Shown here piece by piece: positions 9,068-16,907 of a DNA stretch of 64,000 nucleotides. Position 1 is the stretch's first letter. Every line of letters begins with the position of its first letter. A program made the translations under genes and the position numbers. The stretch is from Rhodobacter sp. Lineage in GTDB: Bacteria; Pseudomonadota; Alphaproteobacteria; Rhodobacterales; Rhodobacteraceae. The stretch is from positions 95,378 through 159,377 of the forward strand of contig JAIXRW010000005.1 in assembly GCA_027484985.1 (NCBI GenBank), given 5' to 3'. The notes below the pieces were generated by a model. It saw only the letters and a program-made list of their open reading frames with translations, ran no database searches and was not told the origin of the DNA.

Positions 9068-9851
9068 CGGCGGGACCGCCCGCGCCCTTGGGGCGGGGAT
9101 GGGCGAGCCTTTGGTGCTGATCCATGGCGTGGGGATGAATGCGCGGGCATGGGGGCCGCAGATGGCGGCGCTGTCGGCGGGGTATCGCGTGATCGCGGTC
9201 GATATGCCGGGGCATGGCGGGTCGGACCCCCTGCCCCATGGCGCGGGATTGCGGGATTATGTGGCATGGGCCGCGCGGGTGATCGGGGCGCTGGGGCTGG
9301 GGCCGGTCAATGTGGCGGGCCATTCGATGGGGGCGCTGATCGCCACGGGGCTGGCGGTCGAATATCCGCAGATGGTGCGCCGGGTTGCGGTGCTGAACGG
9401 GGTGCATCGCCGCACACCGCAGGCGCGGGCGGCAGTCGAGGCGCGGGCGGACGAGATTGCGCGGGGCGGATATGACATCGAGGCGCCGCTTGCGCGCTGG
9501 TTCGGCGCGGGGGACGGGGCGGTGCGCGACACTGTGGCAGGCTGGCTGCGCGAGGTCAGCCCCGCAGGCTATGCCGCCGCCTATGCTGCCTTTGCGCGGG
9601 GCGATGATGTCTATGCAGGCGACTGGCCCCGCATCACCTGCCCCGCTTTGGTGTTGACGGGCGACGGGGACGCCAATTCCACGCCCGAGATGACGCGCAC
9701 CATGGCCGCATCTGCGCCGCAGGGCCGTGCTGTGGTGATCGGCGGGCACCGGCATATGGTGAACCTGACCGCGCCCGAAGCGGTGACACGGGCCTTGCAG
9801 GATTGGCTGGCCACACCCGTGATGGCCGCACGGGAGGGGATGCGCGCATGA
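9039..9851 (+). CDS. Alpha/beta fold hydrolase
   Basis: PLVLIHGVGMNARAWGPQ; GHSMGALIATGLAVEYP nucleophile elbow; GGHRHMVNLTAP. Confidence 0.88.
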   Translation: MTPLTLPLSDGGTARALGAGMGEPLVLIHGVGMNARAWGPQMAALSAGYRVIAVDMPGHGGSDPLPHGAGLRDYVAWAARVIGALGLGPVNVAGHSMGALIATGLAVEYPQMVRRVAVLNGVHRRTPQARAAVEARADEIARGGYDIEAPLARWFGAGDGAVRDTVAGWLREVSPAGYAAAYAAFARGDDVYAGDWPRITCPALVLTGDGDANSTPEMTRTMAASAPQGRAVVIGGHRHMVNLTAPEAVTRALQDWLATPVMAAREGMRA

Positions 9852-10780
9852 CCGACCGCCCCGATTTCGACCGCCGCGCCCTGCGCGATGCCTTTGGCAG
9901 TTTCATGACCGGCGTGACGGTGGTGACATGCCGCGATGCGGACGGCAGGCCGCTGGGGTTTACGGCCAATTCGTTTTCGTCGGTCTCGCTTGATCCGCCG
10001 CTTTTGCTGGTGTCGATTGCGCGGACATCGGCCAATTATGGGGCCTTTACCTCGGCCAAGGGGTTTGCGGTGAACATCCTGTCGGAAGGGCAGAAGGACA
10101 TTTCCAACACCTTTGCGCGGCCGGTCGAGGACAGGTTCGGTTCGGTTTACTGGAAGGACAGCGCCAACGGGTCGCCCCTGCTGGCGGGGGTCTCGGCCTG
10201 GTTTGACTGCGCGTTGCATCAATGCGTTGCGGCGGGCGACCATGCCATCCTGATCGGCCGCGTGCTGGATTTTGCGGCCACCGATGCGCCGGGGCTGGGC
10301 TATTACCGTGGCAGCTATTTCACACCCGCCCAGACCGCGACCCAGCTTGCCACGGGGCCGCAAGTGGTGGTGTCGGCGGTGATCGAACGCGACCGTCAGG
10401 TGCTGCTGGCCGACGACGGCACCGGCGGGTTGACCCTGCCCACAGCGCAGGTGGGGCGCGAGGGGGTTTCGGCCACGCTGGCCCGTCTGATCGCGCAAAG
10501 CGGGGTGCAGGCGACGCCGGGCTTCATCTATTCGGTCTATGAGGATGTGGCGCGGGGGCATCAGCATATCTCGTTCCTGTGCCCCGCCACGGGGGGGACG
10601 CCCGCCATGGGCAGCTTTGTCGATCTGGCGCCAGCGGCCTTGGGCGATGTGACCGATCCAGCGATGCGGACGCTGCTGGAGCGGTTGGCCGAGGAATCCC
10701 GCGTGGGCAATTACGGCATCTATTTCGGCGACCAGAATTCCGGTCAGGTCGCCCGTGTCGCAAAAGGCAAAACCGAATGA
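9848..10780 (+). CDS. Flavin reductase family protein with a C-terminal Nudix-like extension
   Basis: N-terminal flavin reductase (DAFGSFMTGVTVVTCRDADGRPLGFTANSFSSVSLDPPLLLVSI). C-terminal VVVSAVIERDRQVLLADDGTGGLTLPTAQVGREGVSATLARLIAQSGV resembles a degenerate Nudix fold. Confidence 0.82.
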   Translation: MTDRPDFDRRALRDAFGSFMTGVTVVTCRDADGRPLGFTANSFSSVSLDPPLLLVSIARTSANYGAFTSAKGFAVNILSEGQKDISNTFARPVEDRFGSVYWKDSANGSPLLAGVSAWFDCALHQCVAAGDHAILIGRVLDFAATDAPGLGYYRGSYFTPAQTATQLATGPQVVVSAVIERDRQVLLADDGTGGLTLPTAQVGREGVSATLARLIAQSGVQATPGFIYSVYEDVARGHQHISFLCPATGGTPAMGSFVDLAPAALGDVTDPAMRTLLERLAEESRVGNYGIYFGDQNSGQVARVAKGKTE

Positions 10781-11811
10781 AATTCTCGCTTTTCGTGCAT
10801 ATGGAACGCATCAGCCCCGCCGACCCCGAGCCGCGGCTGTATCAGGAAATGCTGGAACTGTGCCGCATGGCCGACGAGGGGGGGATGCATGCGATCTGGA
10901 CGGGCGAGCATCATGGCATGTCGTTTACCATCGCGCCGAACCCGCTTTTGAACCTTGTCGATCTGGCGCGGCGGACGAAGAACGTGCGCCTTGGCACGGG
11001 AACGGTGATCGCGCCGTTCTGGCACCCGATCAAGCTGGCGGGCGAGGCCGCGATGGCCGATATCATCATGGACGGGCGGCTGGATCTGGGCATTGCGCGG
11101 GGGGCTTACAGTTTTGAATATGAGCGCGTCATGCCGGGGCTGGATGCGTGGAATGCGGGCGGGCGGATGCGCGAGTTGATCCCCGCGATCAAGGGGTTGT
11201 GGGCGGGCGATTACGCGCATGACGGGCAGTACTGGCAGTTTCCGGCCACGACATCCGCCCCGAAGCCGTTGCAGAAGGACTTGCCGATCTGGGTCGCGGC
11301 GCGGGACCCGAACAGCCATGAATTCGCCGTGGCCAATGGTTGCAACGTGCAGGTGACCCCCCTGCACCAGCCCTTTGCCGAGGTGGAAAGCCTGATGCAG
11401 CGTTTCAACGATGCCTGCGCCAAGGCGCCCGAGGTGCCGCGCCCGAAGATCATGATCCTGCAGCATGGCTATGTGGCGGAAAGTGCGGATGATGCCGCGT
11501 TGGCGGCGGACGAGTTGAACACGTTCTACAACTATTTCGGCGCGTGGTTTTTGAACAAGCGGCCGATCCATCAGGGCATGATTGCCGAACTGACGGCGGA
11601 CGAGATGGCCGCCCATCCGTTCTACAGCCCGCAGGCGATGCGCGAGAACCTGTTGATCGGGGAAGCGCCCGAGGTGATCGAACGGCTGCGGAAGATCGAG
11701 GCCTTGGGCTATGACGAGTTTTCGCTGTGGATCGACAGCGGGATGAGCTTTGCGCGCAAGCGTGACAGCCTGCGCCGGTTCATCGAAGATGTGATGCCCG
11801 CCTTTGCCTGA
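10777..11811 (+). CDS. LLM class flavin-dependent oxidoreductase (bacterial luciferase-like monooxygenase)
   Basis: MKFSLFVHMERISPADP...; AIWTGEHHGMSF; RTKNVRLGTGTVIAPFWHPIKLAGEAAMADIIMDGRLDLGIARG. Confidence 0.9.
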   Translation: MKFSLFVHMERISPADPEPRLYQEMLELCRMADEGGMHAIWTGEHHGMSFTIAPNPLLNLVDLARRTKNVRLGTGTVIAPFWHPIKLAGEAAMADIIMDGRLDLGIARGAYSFEYERVMPGLDAWNAGGRMRELIPAIKGLWAGDYAHDGQYWQFPATTSAPKPLQKDLPIWVAARDPNSHEFAVANGCNVQVTPLHQPFAEVESLMQRFNDACAKAPEVPRPKIMILQHGYVAESADDAALAADELNTFYNYFGAWFLNKRPIHQGMIAELTADEMAAHPFYSPQAMRENLLIGEAPEVIERLRKIEALGYDEFSLWIDSGMSFARKRDSLRRFIEDVMPAFA

Positions 11812-11821
11812 CAGGACAGAT

Positions 11822-13288
11822 ATGGACCGCTTCCAGCTTTACATCGACGGGCAGTTCTTGGACGGGGCGGCGTGGTTTCCCAGCCTTGACCCCGCCACGG
11901 GTGCCACATGGGCCGAGATGCCCGAGGCGCGCGAGGCCGAGGTGGATGCCGCCGTGCGGGCGGCGCATCGGGCGTTCCGGTCGGGGCCGTGGCCTGCGAT
12001 GACGGCAACGGCGCGCGGCAAGCTCTTGATGAAGCTGGCCGATCTGGTGCAGGCGGCGGCGCCTCGGCTGGCGGCGCTGGAGACGCGCGATACGGGCAAG
12101 ATCATTCGCGAGACATCGGCGCAGATTGCCTATGTGGCGGATTACTACCGCTATTATGCAGGGCTGGCCGACAAGATCGAAGGCGCGCATCTGCCCATCG
12201 ACAAGCCGGATATGGAAGTGTGGCTGCGGCGCGAACCGGTGGGGGTGGTGGCGGCCATCGTGCCGTGGAACAGCCAGTTGTTCCTGTCGGCGGTCAAGGT
12301 CGGACCTGCCCTTGCGGCGGGGTGCACGGTGGTGCTGAAGGCATCCGAGGATGGCCCCGCGCCGATGCTGGAATTTGCACGGCTGGTGCATGAGGCGGGG
12401 TTTCCGGCGGGTGTGTTCAATGTGGTCACGGGCTTTGGGCCCACCTGCGGGGCGGTGCTGGCGCGGCACCCGCTGGTGGACCATATCGCCTTTACCGGCG
12501 GGCCGGAAACGGCGCGGGCGGTGGTGCGGGGGTCGGCCGAGAACCTTGCCTCGACCTCGCTGGAACTGGGGGGGAAGTCGCCCTTTATCGTCTTTTCCGA
12601 TGCCGATCTGGACAGTGCCGCCAATGCGCAGGTGTCGGGGATTTTCGCCGCGACGGGGCAAAGCTGCGTGGCGGGGTCGCGGCTTCTGGTGCAGGCATCC
12701 GTCAAGGATGCCTTCCTTGCCAAGCTGAAAGCCAAGGCCGAGGCGATCCGCATCGCGGCGCCCGATGACATGGCAACCGAGGTGGGCCCCTTGTGCACGC
12801 GGCGGCAGCGCGACCGGATCGAGGCGCTGGTGGCGGAAAGCGTGGCGGCGGGGGCGCGGCTGGTGACGGGGGGCCACAGGATCGACGGCGCGGGGTTTTA
12901 TTACCCACCCACGATCCTTGATTGCAGCGCCGCCCCCGATGCGCCCTGCATCCGGCAGGAACTGTTCGGGCCTGTTCTGTCGGTGGTGTCGTTCGAGACA
13001 GAGGACGAGGCGCTGACAATTGCCAATGACAGCGCCTATGCCTTTGCGGCGGGGGTGTTCACCGCATCGCTGACGCGGGCGCACCGGATGATAAGGGGGC
13101 TGCGGGCGGGGGTGGTCTGGGTCAACACCTATCGCGCGGTATCGCCCATCGCGCCCTTTGGCGGGTCTGGCCTGTCGGGCCAAGGGCGCGAGGGGGGGCT
13201 GGCCGCGGCGCTGGATTACACCACGGTCAAGGCGGTATGGCTGCGTACTTCGGACGCGCCGATCCCTGACCCGTTCGTGATGCGCTAG
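11822..13288 (+). CDS. Aldehyde dehydrogenase family protein
   Basis: PWNSQLFLSAVKVGPALAAGCTVVLKASE; LELGGKSPFIVFSDADL; GQSCVAGSRLLVQ; PFGGSGLSGQGREGG. Confidence 0.92.
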   Translation: MDRFQLYIDGQFLDGAAWFPSLDPATGATWAEMPEAREAEVDAAVRAAHRAFRSGPWPAMTATARGKLLMKLADLVQAAAPRLAALETRDTGKIIRETSAQIAYVADYYRYYAGLADKIEGAHLPIDKPDMEVWLRREPVGVVAAIVPWNSQLFLSAVKVGPALAAGCTVVLKASEDGPAPMLEFARLVHEAGFPAGVFNVVTGFGPTCGAVLARHPLVDHIAFTGGPETARAVVRGSAENLASTSLELGGKSPFIVFSDADLDSAANAQVSGIFAATGQSCVAGSRLLVQASVKDAFLAKLKAKAEAIRIAAPDDMATEVGPLCTRRQRDRIEALVAESVAAGARLVTGGHRIDGAGFYYPPTILDCSAAPDAPCIRQELFGPVLSVVSFETEDEALTIANDSAYAFAAGVFTASLTRAHRMIRGLRAGVVWVNTYRAVSPIAPFGGSGLSGQGREGGLAAALDYTTVKAVWLRTSDAPIPDPFVMR

Positions 13289-13305
13289 GGGCGGCGGGGC
13301 AGGCG

Positions 13306-13548
13306 TTACAGCGCGTCGCGCATTGCGCGCTGGCTGCGGCGCATGCGGGCGCGCATTTCGCGCATGCGGAAGAACACGCCTGCGACCAGAAAGAACATCG
13401 CCACGAACATGAAGCCGCGCCACATGCCGTTATCGGGCGTTTCGGCGGGCAGCGAGCCGGTTACCTGCCACATCACGAACACCCCCGCGCCAAAGGCCAG
13501 CACGAAGCGGCGGATCATGCGGCAGGTGGCACAGGCGAGGCGGTCCAT
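13306..13548 (-). CDS. Small membrane protein of unknown function
   Basis: 80 aa with two hydrophobic segments (FVLAFGAGVFVMW, GFMFVAMFFLVAGVFF) and a basic C-terminus. Confidence 0.6.
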   Translation of the reverse strand: MDRLACATCRMIRRFVLAFGAGVFVMWQVTGSLPAETPDNGMWRGFMFVAMFFLVAGVFFRMREMRARMRRSQRAMRDAL

Positions 13549-13551
13549 CGC

Positions 13552-14745
13552 TTACTCCTTGTCAAATTCGATCTCGATCTCGATCCGCCGGTTTTTCTGG
13601 CGGCCCTCTTCGGTGGAGTTGTCGGCCACGGGTTCGGTTTCGCCCTTGCTGACGGCCACCAGTTCAGCTGCAGGAACCGTGCCACTTTCGGTGATGGCCC
13701 GCACCACGCTGGCCGCGCGGGCCGAGGCGAGTTCCCAGTTGTCGCGATAGGTCGAACCGGACAGGGGCACGTTATCGGTATGGCCGGTGACGACGATCTT
13801 GGCGGCCTTGCCCGATACCTGTTCCAGCTTGTCGATGATCGCCTGTGCCTGTGCGGTCATGTCGGCCGAGCCCGAGGCGAAGGCGCCGCCCGCGCCGACC
13901 GTCACCACGACCGATCCGTCGCGCTGTTCGACCTTGACATCGCCGCCGGCCATTTCCTCTTCCAGCGCCATGCCAAGCTTTACGGCTGCCATCTTGGCGC
14001 GGATCATCCCCACGCCCGACCCGTTGGCGGGCGCACCGCCGCCCGCATCACCGATGGCGGTGGCGGCATCCGGCGCGGCCGTTTCGGCTGCGGGGGCGGC
14101 GGCGGTCTGGGCGGCGGCCTGATCGGCTGCCGCGCTGCCGGCTGCTTGAAGCGCCTGCGCGATCTTTTCGGCATCGGCTTTGCTTGCGCCCTTGGGCAGG
14201 CGCACCGTGACGGAACCCGCCTCGCTTTCCACGGTCAGGCCCCCCTTGGCCACGGCATCCTGCATCGCCTTGGCCAGCGCCTTGGCGGCCTGATCGGCGG
14301 CATCGGCCCCCTGCCCCGCGCCGCCGCCCGGATTGCCGGTGCCTTCGGCCTTGCCGCTGTCGGGCTTGTCGGGGTCGCCCGATTGCGGCGTGGTTGCGGG
14401 CGGGTCGTTGGTCTGTTCGCCCGATTGCGGGCCGAAATGCAGATCGATGATCGAGGTGCCGCCCTTGTCGGCATCGTTGGGATCAAGCGGCACGCGCCCG
14501 AAGGTCTGGCGCATGACGGCGGCAAAGGCGTTGAACTTGGGCTGGTCGGTCTTGGCCGACATCAGCATGATGACGAAGAACGCCATGAGGAGCGTGGCCA
14601 TATCGGCGAATGTGATGATCCAGGGCGGGGGGCAATGGCCGCCGCCGCCGTGATCGTCATGCCCGCCGCCGCCGCCATGGCCGTGATCGGCGTCATGGTC
14701 GTGGTGGTCGTGATCGTGCCCGCCCTTTGCCGCTGCCTTTGCCAT
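13552..14745 (-). CDS. MotB/PomB-like flagellar motor protein with OmpA peptidoglycan-binding domain and His-rich N-terminus
   Basis: WIITFADMATLLMAFFVIMLMSA (MotB TM with conserved Asp); C-terminal VTGHTDNVPLSGSTYRDNWELASARAASVVRAI. Confidence 0.88.
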   Translation of the reverse strand: MAKAAAKGGHDHDHHDHDADHGHGGGGGHDDHGGGGHCPPPWIITFADMATLLMAFFVIMLMSAKTDQPKFNAFAAVMRQTFGRVPLDPNDADKGGTSIIDLHFGPQSGEQTNDPPATTPQSGDPDKPDSGKAEGTGNPGGGAGQGADAADQAAKALAKAMQDAVAKGGLTVESEAGSVTVRLPKGASKADAEKIAQALQAAGSAAADQAAAQTAAAPAAETAAPDAATAIGDAGGGAPANGSGVGMIRAKMAAVKLGMALEEEMAGGDVKVEQRDGSVVVTVGAGGAFASGSADMTAQAQAIIDKLEQVSGKAAKIVVTGHTDNVPLSGSTYRDNWELASARAASVVRAITESGTVPAAELVAVSKGETEPVADNSTEEGRQKNRRIEIEIEFDKE

Positions 14746-14747
14746 GG

Positions 14748-15512
14748 TCAGGCCGCCGCTGCCAGTTTGGCACGTTCTGCGGGCGGCAGGCGTGCGGCCA
14801 GACCGTCCATGATGACACGGGGCGCCTCGGCGCGGGCGATGCCGCGCAGGCCTTCGATCGCGGCTTCGCAATAGGCGACTTCGCGGGCGGTGTTGTTTTT
14901 CAGCTTGGTCGCCATCGGGCCGAAGAACACGTTGGCGGCAATGGCGCCATACATCGTGCCCACCAGCGCGGTGGCCATGCCCTTGCCCACGCTTGTCGGG
15001 TCGGACATGTTGCCCATCATCTCGACCAGTCCGATCAGGGTGCCGATCATCCCGTAAGCGGGGCCGAGTTCGACCCAGGCCTTGCAAACATCCTGCTTGG
15101 CGGAATGGCGCACCTTCATGGCGGCGATTTCGGCGTTGAGCTGTTTGGTCAGCTTTGCTTCGTCGGCGCCGTCGATCAGCATCTGCATGCCGCGTTCAAG
15201 GAATTTGTGCGGCATTTCCTTGCCTTCCAGCGCCATCAGACCGTCCTTGCGGGCGATGGTGGCAAGGTCGGACATGGTGACCGCAAGGGCAGCGATATCG
15301 GTATTGTGCTTTTTGAAGGCCGTTCCCATCGCCTTGAACGACCCCAGAAACACCTCCATCGGGGCGGTGTACATCACGGCGAAAAAACCGCCGACAAACA
15401 CGATGGTGAAACCGTGCATCGAGATGAAGGGCTCGATATGCCCGCCGGCCAGCATGGTGCCGACCACGGCGCAGATGCCGCCGAAAAACCCGATCGTCGT
15501 TGCCAGATCCAT
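14748..15512 (-). CDS. MotA/PomA-like proton channel protein
   Basis: MDLATTIGFFGGICAVVGTMLAGGHIEPFISMHGFTIVFVGGFFAVMYTAPME... and LGPAYGMIGTLIGLVEMMGNM. Confidence 0.88.
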   Translation of the reverse strand: MDLATTIGFFGGICAVVGTMLAGGHIEPFISMHGFTIVFVGGFFAVMYTAPMEVFLGSFKAMGTAFKKHNTDIAALAVTMSDLATIARKDGLMALEGKEMPHKFLERGMQMLIDGADEAKLTKQLNAEIAAMKVRHSAKQDVCKAWVELGPAYGMIGTLIGLVEMMGNMSDPTSVGKGMATALVGTMYGAIAANVFFGPMATKLKNNTAREVAYCEAAIEGLRGIARAEAPRVIMDGLAARLPPAERAKLAAAA

Positions 15513-15626
15513 GCCCGCGCCCCCAATTCTGTGTCAGGGTCAACGGATGGTTTTGGCCAAGTTATAGGCGGTGGCAGACAGGGGGGCGCGGGCTATCCCC
15601 TGTCCGGCTTGTTGTGGTGTCTGCGG

Positions 15627-16901
15627 TCAGACGATGCCGCCGCCCGATCCGGTGACCTTGGGGCGCACTGCGGCCACACGGGCGCGGTAGCCGCTGGCGC
15701 GGTAGGTGGCGACGGGGTCGATGGCCCCGCCCGCCCGCAGGCGCGCCATGGCGAGGATGGGTTCCACATCGGTGCGGAAGCCCGCCTTCAGCGTGGCCGT
15801 GGCCATCAGGGCATCATGGCCGTCCTGATAACCCGCAAGCGCCGCACGGTCCACCAGCGCGGCCTGGGCATAGGCGCGCTGCACCTCCATCGCCGAGACC
15901 ATCAGGCTTTCGATGGGGTCGGTGACATTGTGGCTTTGGTCGAGCATATGGGCCGGGTTGAAGCCTGCCTTGCCTTCGGCGCCGACAAGTTCGTTGAACA
16001 CCAGAAACAGGCGATAGGGGTCGATGGAACCTGTATCAAGATCGTCATCGCCGTATTTGCTGTCATTGAAATGGAAGCCGCCCAGTTTGCCGAACTGGAT
16101 CAGGCGGGCGACGATCATTTCGATATTCACGTTGGGCGCGTGGTGGCCAAGATCGACCAGACACATCGCCTTGTCGCCCAGTTCCTTGGCGATCAGGTAG
16201 TTGGTGCCCCAGTCCTGCACCACGGTGGAATAGAAGGCGGGTTCGAACATCTTATGTTCGGTGAACACGCGCCAATCATCGGGAAGGGCGGCGTAAACCT
16301 GTTTCATCGCATCAAGATAGCGTTCGAACTGGCGGGTGAAATCGGTCTGGCCCGGAAAGTTCGAGCCATCTCCGATCCAGACGGTCAGTGCCTTTGACCC
16401 CAGCGCCTGCCCGATTTCGATACATTCGATATTGTGATCGACCGCCTGTTGCCGCGTGGCGCGGTCGGCGTGGGACAGCGAGCCGAATTTGTAGCTGTGC
16501 TTCTGGTCGGGCTGGTCCTGAAAGGTGTTCGAGTTCATCGCATCGAAGCGCAGGCCCTGTTTCGCGCCTGCGGCCAGCAGGTCGGCGGCGGGCGCCTTGT
16601 CCCACGGGATATGCAGGCTGACGGTGGGCGTGGCGCGGGTCAGGCTTTGGATGACGCCGCAATCTTCGAGCTTGTCGAAGATGTGGCGCGGTTCGCCCGC
16701 CCCCGGAAAGCGGGCAAAGCGGGTGCCGCCGGTGCCGACACCCCAACTCGGCACGGCCACGCCATAGGCGGCGACCTTGTCGCGGATCGCGTCAATGCGG
16801 ATGCCGCGGCGGTCGAGATGTTCGCCCAATGCGTTATAATCGGCCTCTAGCGCCTTGATGCGCTTGGCGTTTTCCGCCTCGATGGTGCTGTGTTCGATCA
16901 T
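15627..16901 (-). CDS. rhaI: L-rhamnose isomerase, RhaI type
   Basis: TIM-barrel sugar isomerase sequence (FTEHKMFEPAFYSTVVQDWGTNYLIA, DLGHHAPNVNIEMIVARL); adjacent to rhaD and the rhamnose ABC genes. Confidence 0.85.
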   Translation of the reverse strand: MIEHSTIEAENAKRIKALEADYNALGEHLDRRGIRIDAIRDKVAAYGVAVPSWGVGTGGTRFARFPGAGEPRHIFDKLEDCGVIQSLTRATPTVSLHIPWDKAPAADLLAAGAKQGLRFDAMNSNTFQDQPDQKHSYKFGSLSHADRATRQQAVDHNIECIEIGQALGSKALTVWIGDGSNFPGQTDFTRQFERYLDAMKQVYAALPDDWRVFTEHKMFEPAFYSTVVQDWGTNYLIAKELGDKAMCLVDLGHHAPNVNIEMIVARLIQFGKLGGFHFNDSKYGDDDLDTGSIDPYRLFLVFNELVGAEGKAGFNPAHMLDQSHNVTDPIESLMVSAMEVQRAYAQAALVDRAALAGYQDGHDALMATATLKAGFRTDVEPILAMARLRAGGAIDPVATYRASGYRARVAAVRPKVTGSGGGIV

Positions 16902-16907
16902 GTCATC

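Noticed and set aside
10777-11811. Specific naming of the LLM protein as RutA or pyridine monooxygenase
   Set aside because: Family assignment is secure but substrate cannot be told from sequence by eye, so no gene symbol was given.
14727-16397. 556-aa + strand ORF opposite motA and rhaI
   Set aside because: Antisense of strong family matches; no signature of its own.
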